A stretch of 64,000 nt of DNA from UBA1573 sp034005165. GTDB taxonomy: Bacteria; Pseudomonadota; Alphaproteobacteria; Micavibrionales; Micavibrionaceae. Below the pieces are notes generated by a model. That model had not been told where the DNA came from, searched no databases, and saw only the letters and a list, made by a program, of their open reading frames with translations. Shown here one piece after another: positions 7,963 to 16,251 of this stretch. How positions within the stretch are numbered: position 1 is the first letter of the stretch; every line of letters begins with the position of its first letter. Location of the stretch: positions 186,001 to 250,000 of the forward strand of contig JAVEVE010000001.1 of the NCBI GenBank assembly GCA_034005165.1, given 5' to 3'. Made by a program: the position numbers and the translations under genes.

Positions 7963-9868
7963 GTATAAATCCTTCTTCTTTCAAATAAGATACAAGTCTA
8001 TCCGCCAACTCTTCCGCAGAATGAGCAACAGCATCCAAAACAATATCGGCATTCTCCGGAGATTCATAAGGAGAGCCAATACCTGTAAAATTCGGAATCT
8101 CTCCGGCACGTGCTTTCTTGTAAAGACCTTTAACATCACGCTCTTCTGCAACAACCAAAGGCACATCGACAAAGACCTCGACAAAGCTGTCCTCTCCGAT
8201 AATGTCACGTGCCATCTGCCTGTCAATACGGAACGGAGAGATAAATGAAACAATAGTAATCAACCCTGAATCAACCATCAGCTTCGAAACCTCTGCGATA
8301 CGTCGAATGTTTTCCGCACGATCTGACTCTGTGAATCCAAGGTCACGATTCAAACCGCGGCGGATATTATCCCCATCCAAAGACATGGAATGGACATTCC
8401 GACCATACAGTTTTTTCTCGAGCGCATTGGCAATTGTCGATTTGCCTGCACCAGAAAGCCCCGTCATCCATACCACACAAGGCTTTTGGTTCTTCAAGGA
8501 AGAACGGGCCTCACGATCAATGTCCATTTTATGCGCATGGACATTTTCGGAACGGCGCATAGGATGTATAATCATCCCCATAGCAACAGTTTCAAAACTC
8601 GATTTATCAATCAGGATAAACGAACCCATTGTCCGATTATCGTTATAAGTTTCGAAAGCAACCGGACGATCCAGCATCGCATCACACACACCGATCTCAT
8701 TCAACTCAAGAGATTTCGCAGCGAGATGTTCAAAGCTATTCACGTCAAGACAATAATCGGGGCGTGAAAGCGTACAGACAACCGAATTTGTGGCCGATCT
8801 AAAAATATATTGACGACCGGAGATCATTTGTTTTTCTGACATCCACAAAACGCGGAGCTTGAAAATATCCGCGACATCACAAGGACAATCTGCCGCAGCA
8901 ATCACATCTCCACGAGAGATATCTATTTCATCTCCGAGAGTAAGAGTAACAGCGTTGCCTGCCCGAGCCTCATCCAGATCACCGTTGTAACTCACAATGC
9001 GTTTGATCTTGCTAACCTTGCGAGACGGTAAAATCATCACGGCATCATTCGGACGAACAACGCCCGAGGCAACCTCTCCGGAAAAACCTCGAAAATCAAG
9101 ATTGGGACGATTAACCCACTGGACAGGCATGCGGAAAGGCTTGATCTTTTCGGACGGGTCTCCAACATCCACAACATCAAGATAAGGGAACAAAGCACCC
9201 CCATCATACCACGGCATATTGGTTGACTGCTGAACAATATTATCGCCTTTCAAGGCAGAAAGAGGGATGGATTTAACGGATTTAAACCCTAATCCTTTAG
9301 ACATCTCCATATAATCATCTGTAATTTTCTCGAAAACATCTTGCGAATAATCGACCAGATCCATTTTATTAACAGCAAGAACAACATGCTTCACGCCAAG
9401 CATTGAAACAATGAAACTGTGGCGGCGCGTCTGCGTCAGAATTCCTTTTCGCGCATCGATCATGACAATAGCCAATTGGGCCGTCGACGCTCCTGTCGCC
9501 ATATTTCTGGTATATTGCTCATGGCCGGGTGTATCGGCAACAATAAACTTCCGCTTTTCTGTCGCAAAGAATCTGTAAGCCACATCAATTGTGATTCCCT
9601 GCTCACGTTCTGCTGAAAGCCCATCTACTAATAAGGCAAAATCGAAATCGCCTCCCGTAGTTCCGAATTTTTTGCTATCATTCTCCAAAGACAATAGCTG
9701 GTCTTCAAAAATCATTTTTGATTCATACAGCATTCGCCCAATCAAAGTTGACTTGCCGTCATCAACAGAGCCACATGTTATGAAGCGCAAAACAGATTTA
9801 TGCTCATGCTTTGACAAATACGTCATAACAGCTTGAGGATCATGTGAAGAAGGGAGATTATACGACAT
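7955..9868 (-). CDS. cysNC: Bifunctional sulfate adenylyltransferase subunit 1 / adenylylsulfate kinase
   Basis: A 637-residue fusion of CysN (GTPase subunit of ATP sulfurylase) and CysC (APS kinase). The GTPase domain has GSVDDGKS (33-40), DTPGH (112-116) and NKMD (167-170), followed by EF-Tu-like beta-barrel domains. The CysC domain starts near residue 460 with P-loop GLSGAGKS (470-477) and DGDNIRRGLNRDLGF. With CysD it converts sulfate and ATP to APS, then phosphorylates APS to PAPS. Its ATG overlaps the cysD stop by one base (TGATG), so the two are translationally coupled. The NC fusion is common in alpha- and gammaproteobacteria (rhizobial NodQ type). Confidence 0.96.
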   Translation of the reverse strand: MSYNLPSSHDPQAVMTYLSKHEHKSVLRFITCGSVDDGKSTLIGRMLYESKMIFEDQLLSLENDSKKFGTTGGDFDFALLVDGLSAEREQGITIDVAYRFFATEKRKFIVADTPGHEQYTRNMATGASTAQLAIVMIDARKGILTQTRRHSFIVSMLGVKHVVLAVNKMDLVDYSQDVFEKITDDYMEMSKGLGFKSVKSIPLSALKGDNIVQQSTNMPWYDGGALFPYLDVVDVGDPSEKIKPFRMPVQWVNRPNLDFRGFSGEVASGVVRPNDAVMILPSRKVSKIKRIVSYNGDLDEARAGNAVTLTLGDEIDISRGDVIAAADCPCDVADIFKLRVLWMSEKQMISGRQYIFRSATNSVVCTLSRPDYCLDVNSFEHLAAKSLELNEIGVCDAMLDRPVAFETYNDNRTMGSFILIDKSSFETVAMGMIIHPMRRSENVHAHKMDIDREARSSLKNQKPCVVWMTGLSGAGKSTIANALEKKLYGRNVHSMSLDGDNIRRGLNRDLGFTESDRAENIRRIAEVSKLMVDSGLITIVSFISPFRIDRQMARDIIGEDSFVEVFVDVPLVVAEERDVKGLYKKARAGEIPNFTGIGSPYESPENADIVLDAVAHSAEELADRLVSYLKEEGFIHD

Positions 9869-10773
9869 CAGAAATACCCTTCCTTCTTCTTACGTTCCAT
9901 AGATCCCGCACCGTCTTTATCAATAGCACGCCCCTGCCTCTCAGAGGTTTTAGCCAACAACATTTCCTGAACAATTTCGGATAAGGTTGCCGCATGTGAC
10001 TCAATAGCTCCCGTCAAGGGATAACAACCGAGAGTCCTGAAACGGACTGTCCTCATTTCCGGAACTTCATTTTCATTGAGAGGAAAGCGTGCGTCATCAA
10101 CCATCAACAACATGCCGTCCCGTTCAATAACAGGTCGCTCTTTGGCAAAATACAGCGGCACAATCGGAATGTTTTCGCGCGCAATATACTGCCAGATATC
10201 AAGCTCCGTCCAATTAGATAAAGGAAAAACCCGAATACTCTCGTCCTTTTTCTTCATACCGTTATAAAGCGCCCAAGGCTCTGGACGTTGGTTTTTTGGG
10301 TCCCATCTATGATGGACATCACGAAATGAAAAGATACGCTCTTTGGCACGGGATTTTTCCTCATCTCTCCGAGCTCCCCCAAAAGCGGCATCAAATCCGT
10401 ATTTACTCAACGCTTGTTTCAGGCTCTCGGTTTTCATGACATCGGTATGTACAGAAGACCCATGCGTAAATGGACCAACCCCTTGCTGGACGCCGTCCTC
10501 ATTTATATGTACAATTAAATCCAATCCCAATTCTTTCACACGGGCGTCGCGAAAAGAAATCATTTCCTTGAATTTCCATGTCGTATCAACATGCATTAAC
10601 GGAAAAGGCGGCTTTGCCGGATAAAAAGCCTTCATCATCAGATGCAACATCACAGAACTGTCTTTTCCAATGGAATACAGCATAACAGGGTTTTCGCATT
10701 GCGCGACCGTCTCCCTGATTATGTATATGCTTTCGCTTTCCAGCGCATCAAGATTAGTGAAGGAATATGTCAT
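9868..10773 (-). CDS. cysD: Sulfate adenylyltransferase subunit 2
   Basis: A 301-residue ATP sulfurylase small subunit of the PP-loop (adenine nucleotide alpha-hydrolase) superfamily. The PP-loop is YSIGKDSS near residues 33-40, with the further family segments FGGARRDEEKSRAKERIFS and DIWQYIARENIPIVPLYFA. The start at MTYSFTNLDAL is preceded by AGGTAG and gives the usual family length; an upstream in-frame ATG adds 15 residues without homologous character. It is the first gene of cysD-cysNC-cysQ. A set of three TGAGYTATAGA motifs lies 85-140 bp upstream and could be its control region. Confidence 0.95.
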   Translation of the reverse strand: MTYSFTNLDALESESIYIIRETVAQCENPVMLYSIGKDSSVMLHLMMKAFYPAKPPFPLMHVDTTWKFKEMISFRDARVKELGLDLIVHINEDGVQQGVGPFTHGSSVHTDVMKTESLKQALSKYGFDAAFGGARRDEEKSRAKERIFSFRDVHHRWDPKNQRPEPWALYNGMKKKDESIRVFPLSNWTELDIWQYIARENIPIVPLYFAKERPVIERDGMLLMVDDARFPLNENEVPEMRTVRFRTLGCYPLTGAIESHAATLSEIVQEMLLAKTSERQGRAIDKDGAGSMERKKKEGYF

Positions 10774-10852
10774 GAAGAATTCTACCTGTACGCGCCAATC
10801 TAACAAGACACTAGTCAAGTTTCAACCAATAGCGTGAGCATTACTTCTTCTC

Positions 10853-10914
10853 CATAATGAGCTATAGAGTCTCCTTCTATAACTCATTATGTAGTATATA
10901 ACTGAGTTATAGAA
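10853..10914. repeat. Three copies of an 11-bp motif (TGAGYTATAGA), putative operator
   Basis: TGAGCTATAGA occurs at 10858-10868 on the plus strand, TGAGTTATAGA at 10886-10876 on the minus strand and TGAGTTATAGA at 10903-10913 on the plus strand. Copies 1 and 2 extend into a 15-bp inverted match (CATAATGAGYTATAG) with one mismatch. Copies 2 and 3 form a perfect 12-bp inverted repeat (TTCTATAACTCA/TGAGTTATAGAA). They lie in the divergent gap between cysD and the small acetyltransferase gene. The spacing and orientation look like multiple binding sites for a dimeric regulator. The regulator and the target gene are unknown. Confidence 0.6.
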
Positions 10915-10997
10915 CAAAAACCTATACCTCAGACATGACAGAACATCTTGAAAAACATGGATTCTGAAATAAATTTCTAGGAAGCAGGCAGACAGAG

Positions 10998-11258
10998 ATG
11001 AGTCCTTTTCGCAATAACACAGCCCTATCCCGCTTCGAATATCATGTCGGGGAAAATTTTACTTTGGCAAGTTACCACATAAAAGAGAAAACTCTGTTTA
11101 TAGACTATGTCGAATCTCCCCTTCCCTTAAGAGGCACAGGTGCAGCCGGAAAACTAATGCAAGAAATTGTTACGTACGCAGAAAATAAAAATCTCTCCAT
11201 AATTCCCATCTGCGGATACGCTGCTGCGTGGCTAAAAAAGAATAACCGGAACGGCTAG
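10998..11258 (+). CDS. Small GNAT-like N-acetyltransferase (YjdJ type)
   Basis: An 86-residue protein resembling the short GNAT proteins of the Acetyltransf_CG family. The core is LSRFEYHVGENFTLASYHI, then VESPLPLRGTGAAGKLMQEI, where RGTGAAGKL is the acetyl-CoA pyrophosphate-binding loop (RGxGxAxxL). The C-terminal half ends in IIPICGYAAAWLKKN, the pattern P-x-C-x-Y-x(3)-(W/F). Members of this family are about 90 residues; their natural substrates are mostly unknown. It is divergent from cysD and convergent with the chemoreceptor gene. The upstream RBS is weak (ACAGAG). Confidence 0.85.
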   Translation: MSPFRNNTALSRFEYHVGENFTLASYHIKEKTLFIDYVESPLPLRGTGAAGKLMQEIVTYAENKNLSIIPICGYAAAWLKKNNRNG

Positions 11259-11264
11259 AACTAT

Positions 11265-12560
11265 CTATATACGGCGAATGCAACCATCAATCTCGTTAAC
11301 AGCCTTTGATACACTTTGGGAATTAGCAGAAATTTCTCGTGTCACAGCACTTTGCTCCTCTATGGATCCGGCAATAGTTCCTACATAATGATTGACCGAG
11401 TCTGCCGCTTCAATAATAGAATTCACGCTCTCGGCAACAGTTCCTGAAATTTCCTGAATCGCCAGAATTTCTTCCGCAATTTGCTGTGTCGAAATTGCAG
11501 TCTGATTGGCCAAGGTTTTTACTTCCGATGCAACAACAGCAAATCCCTTGCCGAACTCTCCTGCGCGTGCAGCCTCAATCGTTGCATTCAGCGACAAAAG
11601 ATTAACCTGCCCTGCAATTCCACGAATAATCGTAACAATTCCTTCCATTGCTTTGGCTTTCTCAGCCAACATCGAACTTGCAACCCCGGAAGATGATGTA
11701 ATGGACAAAATATTATTCATTGAAGACTGGGACAGAGACATGTTTCTGCTAATTTCAGAAATGGAAGAAGCCATCTCCTCTGTCGCAGAAGCAACAGTTT
11801 GGACATTTTTGTTCGTAACTTCAGTTAACTTAATGATCTCTGTAATATCGGTGGCAAATTTGACAACTTTGAAGGGCTTTCCGTCCAAATCATAAATAGG
11901 ATTGTAAGAAGCCCTTATCCAGATGTCCTTTCCTCCTTTACCCTGACGCTTGAAAACACCACTTTTAAATTCACCTGAGCGCAAGCCTTGCCAAAAATCA
12001 TGATATTCCTGGCTACTTACAAAATCTTCTGCAACAAACATGCTATGATGTTTGCCTTTAATTTCTTCAAAAGAATAACCCATCGCAGACAAAAATGTCT
12101 GATTTGCAGCCAAAATTGTTCCGTTTAAATCAAAATGGATAACAGCTTGCACTTTATTGATGGCTTCAATCTGACCTCTAAAATCAGCGTACTCATGAAC
12201 CTGATCGGTTATGTCGGTAGCAAATTTTACAACCTTATAGGGGCGACCGAAAATATCGAATATCGGATTGTATGTCGCCTGAATCCAGACTTCTTTGCCA
12301 TTCTTACCCAGCCTTTTAAATTTATCAGATATAAATTCCCCGCCTCTCAATCGCTCCCAGAATTGGGTATACTGAGAACTACGCGCGTACTCTTCTCCAA
12401 CAAACATACGATGATGCTTGCCTTTAGTTTCCGATAAGGAATACCCCATAGTCTCCAAGAAATTCTTATTGGCTGTCAGAATTGTACCGTCCAACTTGAA
12501 CTCAATCACGGCCACGGACTTGTCTATTGCAGAAATTTTTGCGCGTGCATCGCTAAACAC
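11265..12560 (-). CDS. Soluble methyl-accepting chemotaxis protein with two PAS domains
   Basis: A 431-residue cytoplasmic chemoreceptor with no transmembrane helix. Two closely similar PAS/PAC units (about residues 12-120 and 133-245) share GKHHxMFV, YNPI(F/Y)D and KVVKFATDIT. They are followed by an MCP signalling domain with the hairpin tip LSLNATIEAARAGEFGKGFA and a coiled C-terminal arm. PAS domains of this arrangement often sense redox or oxygen through bound cofactors, but the ligand here is not determined. The GTG at 12560 (FSDARAK) is 8 bases after AAAGGA. The ATG at 12569 would put that RBS directly against the start, so I prefer GTG. No che genes lie nearby, so it is an orphan receptor. 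Confidence 0.9.
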   Translation of the reverse strand: MFSDARAKISAIDKSVAVIEFKLDGTILTANKNFLETMGYSLSETKGKHHRMFVGEEYARSSQYTQFWERLRGGEFISDKFKRLGKNGKEVWIQATYNPIFDIFGRPYKVVKFATDITDQVHEYADFRGQIEAINKVQAVIHFDLNGTILAANQTFLSAMGYSFEEIKGKHHSMFVAEDFVSSQEYHDFWQGLRSGEFKSGVFKRQGKGGKDIWIRASYNPIYDLDGKPFKVVKFATDITEIIKLTEVTNKNVQTVASATEEMASSISEISRNMSLSQSSMNNILSITSSSGVASSMLAEKAKAMEGIVTIIRGIAGQVNLLSLNATIEAARAGEFGKGFAVVASEVKTLANQTAISTQQIAEEILAIQEISGTVAESVNSIIEAADSVNHYVGTIAGSIEEQSAVTREISANSQSVSKAVNEIDGCIRRI

Positions 12561-12805
12561 GGGAAACATCCTTTGTTACTAATTCTATGAGAAAATTTAG
12601 GCTACGCATAACTAAAACAGACATTACGACATGTTTTTTCAGAAAACAATCTTATCAAATGCCGCAGCATTAAGACATCGAAAACAATATGAATTTCTCC
12701 AAATTTCAACACAATTCTGCCAAAGTTTTACAAAAATAAACAATCCGCCTACAATAAGGACGCAGGACATCTGACATTTGGTATTAGCTGTGATATAGGA
12801 AAAAC

Positions 12806-13507
12806 ATGGAAACTAATGAAATTATAGAGCTTGTAAAGAACATCGAGAAAGCCGATGCCATAGCACAATCAAACCATCCTGATTTGGAAAAGAGCAAGTA
12901 TTTCCAAAATTTTATGGCAGACAACGCACAAAAACTTCTTATCTGCCTTTATGAACTTGGCGAAATTCTAAAAACATCTAGCTCCTCCGAAGGGGGGCAA
13001 GTTCTATCCAAACAATCCAGATTTATTGTCGAAGGCTTTTCGGACGAAAACGCATCACTGGCTTTTTCGGATGCATTGAGCAAAGCTGCAAAATACTTCT
13101 CGGAAGCCGTTGATATCAACATTACGCTGAAACAGCTTACAGAACTAAAGAGCGGCGGACATCGCGCAACACTAGAGCTACACATTACACCGATCACACT
13201 TAAAAATAGAGCGCATGTCAAATCTCTCGACATTGAAAACAAAAAGTTCCGTGATGCAGAATTCAGAAAAGCGCTTAGAGACGAAGAAGGGGAGCGTCGT
13301 CATCTGGTATTTGATCACTTCGTACCAAAGATGGGCTCAAGCGCAGCAGGAATTCCCGATAATTTTCTTATAAATATCGGGGATGCATACTTAATGAATT
13401 ACATGATTGAAAAGGCCTTTTTTAAGGCAGGTCATACGCCCCCACATCCGAACCAGATTGTTATTAGAACATTAGAGCAGGAAGAAGAATCCCCTAGCCC
13501 TTCTTGA
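12806..13507 (+). CDS. Hypothetical protein, 233 residues
   Basis: I do not recognise this protein. It has an acidic, helical N-terminus (METNEIIELVKNIEKADA), a central segment with AFSDALSKAAKYFSEAVDINIT, an RHLVFDHFVPKMGSS motif and an acidic C-terminus. There is no signal peptide or transmembrane segment, so it is probably cytoplasmic. The start is supported by ATAGGAAAA just upstream. The 3' end overlaps the convergent small membrane gene by 14 bp. It is not clearly in an operon with any neighbour. Confidence 0.75.
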   Translation: METNEIIELVKNIEKADAIAQSNHPDLEKSKYFQNFMADNAQKLLICLYELGEILKTSSSSEGGQVLSKQSRFIVEGFSDENASLAFSDALSKAAKYFSEAVDINITLKQLTELKSGGHRATLELHITPITLKNRAHVKSLDIENKKFRDAEFRKALRDEEGERRHLVFDHFVPKMGSSAAGIPDNFLINIGDAYLMNYMIEKAFFKAGHTPPHPNQIVIRTLEQEEESPSPS

Positions 13508-13697
13508 TCAAACCATCAATAGATTTAGCAATAAAATAGCTAACTGGGATTGACAAAAGCAGGCCAATGCCCGCAGCCGCAATAATCCATTTTCCACCCT
13601 CGTTCATCAAAGATGGGGTCGCCATCACGGCAACAGCGAGAATACCCATCAGGGTCGGAGCAGCCATAACAAACACAATACCGGAAATCTTAAGCAT
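13494..13697 (-). CDS. Small membrane protein, 67 residues, two TM segments
   Basis: A 67-residue protein with two predicted membrane helices (about residues 5-26 and 36-57) and a Lys-rich C-terminus (IDGLIKKG). The start is well supported by AAGGAGGTG five bases before ATG. It resembles short alphaproteobacterial two-TM proteins that databases often mislabel as CTP synthetase; their true function is unknown to me. It is convergent with the 233-residue hypothetical gene and overlaps it by 14 bp. Confidence 0.75.
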   Translation of the reverse strand: MLKISGIVFVMAAPTLMGILAVAVMATPSLMNEGGKWIIAAAGIGLLLSIPVSYFIAKSIDGLIKKG

Positions 13698-13796
13698 AAA
13701 AGCACCTCCTTCATAAATATCAATGTGAACCTACAAACATCATGCTTCAATGCGCATCTTGTCGCAACCTGATATTGAAACAAAAATTTATCTTTA

Positions 13797-13825
13797 AATA
13801 AAAAAAGCCCCGCCAAAGGCGGGGC
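13797..13825 (-). terminator. Intrinsic terminator after the ammonium transporter gene
   Basis: GCCCCGCC (13807-13814), loop AAA, GGCGGGGC (13818-13825). On the minus strand the stem is followed by a run of seven T, as expected for termination of transcripts coming from the amt gene. Confidence 0.85.
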
Positions 13826-13868
13826 AAGATGCACTCTCAGTATGCAACAGATAAAACGTCGTACGCAG

Positions 13869-15095
13869 TTATCTTAAAACAAAGGCCTTCTCTCCATGCT
13901 GCGTCGCATCCAGACCCGATCTTTCTTCAGTCTCGGAAACGCGAACCTTCATAAACAAAGAGACGATTTTAAACACAATAAACGTGGCAATCATCGTATA
14001 AACAATAACAGCCATGGACCCGATAACATTCGCCATAAAGAGCTGCGTCCCGCCATAAAGCAAGCCGTCAGAACCAGCGGGATTAACATCTGTCGAAGCA
14101 AACACAGCCGTCAGAACAGCACCCATTGTTCCACCAACACCATGACAAGCAAAAACATCAACAGTGTCATCCGTATGGAGCTTTTGCTTCACAAGACGCG
14201 TAGCATAATTACAAATTATCGCTGTAATGAAGCCGATCAGCATCGCAGATTGTAACGAGACAAATCCTGCAGCAGGAGTGATGGCAACAAGGCCCGCAAC
14301 AGCCCCGACAGCAGAACCGATAGCAGTCGGACGACCATGAACCATCCAGTCACAAATCATCCATGCAGACATAGCCGCTGCTGCTGCAAGAATAGTTGTC
14401 GCGGCGGCATGAGCAGCCAACCCATCAGCCGCCAAAGCAGACCCGGCATTAAATCCGATCCATCCAAACCATAATAGAGTACCGCCCAACAGGACCATCA
14501 GCGCAGAAAAACTATTTTGCTCGTCAGGACGGAAATTTTTACGGTTCCCAAGCATAACGGCAGCGACCAAGGCAGCATAACCTGATGTCATATGAACAAC
14601 CATACCTCCCGCGAAATCAAGACCGCCCATTCCGGCAATCCACCCCCCGGGTCCCCACACCCAATGAGCAACAGGAACATAGACCATCAATGACCACATA
14701 GACATGATAACAAGCCAAGCTTTAAATTTAACACGCTCCGCCACTGCGCCGGTAATCAATGCAGGCGTAATAATTGCAAATGTACATTGGAACAACATGA
14801 AGAGGACATGTGGAATGGTAGACCCGTAATCAGGATTAGGCTCAATCCCCACTCCATTGAGCAAAAAGTAATCAAAATTACCGATCACTCCCCCCTCATC
14901 TCCGGAAAAAACCAAGGAGTATCCGCAGATAGCCCAAATCAGGGTAACAAACCCCATAGCCGCAAAACTCTGCAATTTTGTAGAAACAACACTTCTGAGC
15001 GGAACCATCCCGCCATAGAAAAAAGCGACCCCGGGGGTCATCAGCAAAACCAGAGCTGTAGCAACCAGCATCCACGCAATATCAGCAGCAACCAC
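13869..15095 (-). CDS. amtB: Ammonium transporter (Amt/MEP/Rh family)
   Basis: A 408-residue inner-membrane channel with about 11 hydrophobic segments, which conducts ammonium/ammonia. The N-terminus begins MVAADIAWMLVATALVLLM with no cleavable signal peptide. The twin-His pore residues appear in GGMVVHMTSGYAALVAA and DVFACHGVGGTMG, and the family segment FGWIGFNAGSALAA is present. The start is GTG, seven bases after a GGAGG sequence. No glnK gene is adjacent, which is unusual because amtB is often paired with glnK. Confidence 0.95.
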   Translation of the reverse strand: MVAADIAWMLVATALVLLMTPGVAFFYGGMVPLRSVVSTKLQSFAAMGFVTLIWAICGYSLVFSGDEGGVIGNFDYFLLNGVGIEPNPDYGSTIPHVLFMLFQCTFAIITPALITGAVAERVKFKAWLVIMSMWSLMVYVPVAHWVWGPGGWIAGMGGLDFAGGMVVHMTSGYAALVAAVMLGNRKNFRPDEQNSFSALMVLLGGTLLWFGWIGFNAGSALAADGLAAHAAATTILAAAAAMSAWMICDWMVHGRPTAIGSAVGAVAGLVAITPAAGFVSLQSAMLIGFITAIICNYATRLVKQKLHTDDTVDVFACHGVGGTMGAVLTAVFASTDVNPAGSDGLLYGGTQLFMANVIGSMAVIVYTMIATFIVFKIVSLFMKVRVSETEERSGLDATQHGEKAFVLR

Positions 15096-15180
15096 TTAAA
15101 TTCCTCCTTTGGACTTAAAAGACAGAGGAAAATAACAGAGCTATGCGTTTTTTGCAATATATTTATGATTAAAACACACG

Positions 15181-15209
15181 CCTCAATAAATCTCGACAAT
15201 TTATTGAGG
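15181..15209 (-). terminator. Hairpin terminator after the L,D-transpeptidase gene
   Basis: CCTCAATAAAT (15181-15191) and ATTTATTGAGG (15199-15209) form a perfect 11-bp inverted repeat with a 7-nt loop, 11 bp downstream of the minus-strand stop. A short T-run (TTTT) comes a few bases after the stem. The stem is AT-rich, so its strength is moderate. Confidence 0.6.
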
Positions 15210-15219
15210 AAGAAGAGAT

Positions 15220-15807
15220 CTAGGGGCGAATCAAAATCGGCGTCCCGACATCAACCATCGCATAGATTTCTTCAATGTCATGATTGCGAAGTGCGATACA
15301 TCCGTCGGTCCAGTTCTTATCAAACCTCTGCCAGAAACCGGACATCCCGCCACGATCTCCGTGAAGCCCAACCTGCCCCCCGGGACTTACCCCGAAGCGC
15401 GTGGCATTTTTTTTATCCTGCTCGCTGGGGTATGATATGCCCAAAAACTTCTGGAAGTTTTGGGACACATGTTTTTCGGCAATGTAATATTGCCCTTCAG
15501 GCGTTCTCTCGTCTCCCTCATATACTTTAGGTCCGACAGGGTTAGCCCCCATAGCCATGATCGAATACGTCTTGAGAATACGCCCGTCTTTCCACAACGT
15601 CATCAACCAGTCATTTTTCTGGACAACAATATAATCAACGCGTGAACTGACAGCCTGTGCGGGCTTGTCAACAACAGGAGGGATAGCAAGTGAAACTGCA
15701 TTTCTGGAATAATTGGTAGATGATCCTGCAACTTGACACCCCCCAAGCCCTACAGCTCCGAGAATGCAAGTCACAAGACAAAGCGAACGGAAAAATCCAG
15801 CCTGCAT
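15220..15807 (-). CDS. L,D-transpeptidase (YkuD) family lipoprotein
   Basis: A 195-residue protein started at the Met of MQAGFFRSLCLVTCILG. The lipobox VGLGGC makes it a probable lipoprotein, and an earlier in-frame ATG would run back through the response regulator gene. The YkuD core has DYIVVQKNDWLMTLW, then PEGQYYIAEK, HGDRGG and the catalytic-cysteine segment WTDGCIALRN, in which the usual Ser before G-C is Asp, as in some family members. Such enzymes form 3-3 cross-links or attach proteins to peptidoglycan. It lies 28 bp downstream of the response regulator, so it probably belongs to the kinase-regulator transcription unit. Confidence 0.87.
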   Translation of the reverse strand: MQAGFFRSLCLVTCILGAVGLGGCQVAGSSTNYSRNAVSLAIPPVVDKPAQAVSSRVDYIVVQKNDWLMTLWKDGRILKTYSIMAMGANPVGPKVYEGDERTPEGQYYIAEKHVSQNFQKFLGISYPSEQDKKNATRFGVSPGGQVGLHGDRGGMSGFWQRFDKNWTDGCIALRNHDIEEIYAMVDVGTPILIRP

Positions 15808-15835
15808 ACCACTTATAAATCCCGAAATAGATGGT

Positions 15836-16210
15836 TTAAGCGAAAATTTTGGTGATGGTGGCTGCCAACTTATCCAGATTGACAGGCTTCTCAAGATAAG
15901 CCGAAGGCTCAAGGTGATCGACAGAATGCCTATCACGCGGATCAGTCAGTGCAGTCAGAAAGATAATCGGCAAATGCTTATATTGAGGGTAAGAACCACG
16001 GATACGCTCCAACATCTGATATCCCGACATGATCGGCATAGCGCGATCGCAAATGACAATATCAGGCTCGATGATTTGCAGCTTCTCAAGCCCTTCTTGA
16101 CCATTACGTGCCAGCTCGACTTCATATCCGCGACTGGTAAGATCAGCATACAAAATACTGCACAGCTCGCTTTCGTCTTCAACAACCAGAATTTTCTTTG
16201 AGCGTGCCAT
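15836..16210 (-). CDS. Single-domain response regulator (CheY-like receiver)
   Basis: A 124-residue stand-alone receiver beginning MARSKKILVVEDESELCS, with GGAG eight bases upstream of the ATG; an ATG 30 bases earlier lacks an RBS. The acidic pair is ED near residues 10-11, the phospho-acceptor Asp lies in PDIVICDRAMP, Thr in IIFLTAL and Lys in YLEKPV. There is no output domain, so it must act through protein interaction or a phosphorelay. It lies 41 bp downstream of the histidine kinase gene, its likely cognate kinase. Confidence 0.92.
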   Translation of the reverse strand: MARSKKILVVEDESELCSILYADLTSRGYEVELARNGQEGLEKLQIIEPDIVICDRAMPIMSGYQMLERIRGSYPQYKHLPIIFLTALTDPRDRHSVDHLEPSAYLEKPVNLDKLAATITKIFA

Positions 16211-16251
16211 GTAATTCTCCAAAAGGCTAGCTTGATTCATTTTTTATAAGT

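Noticed and set aside
14787..15530. 247-residue plus-strand frame opposite the amt and L,D-transpeptidase genes
   Set aside because: It crosses two minus-strand genes and a hairpin, with no domain or RBS support.
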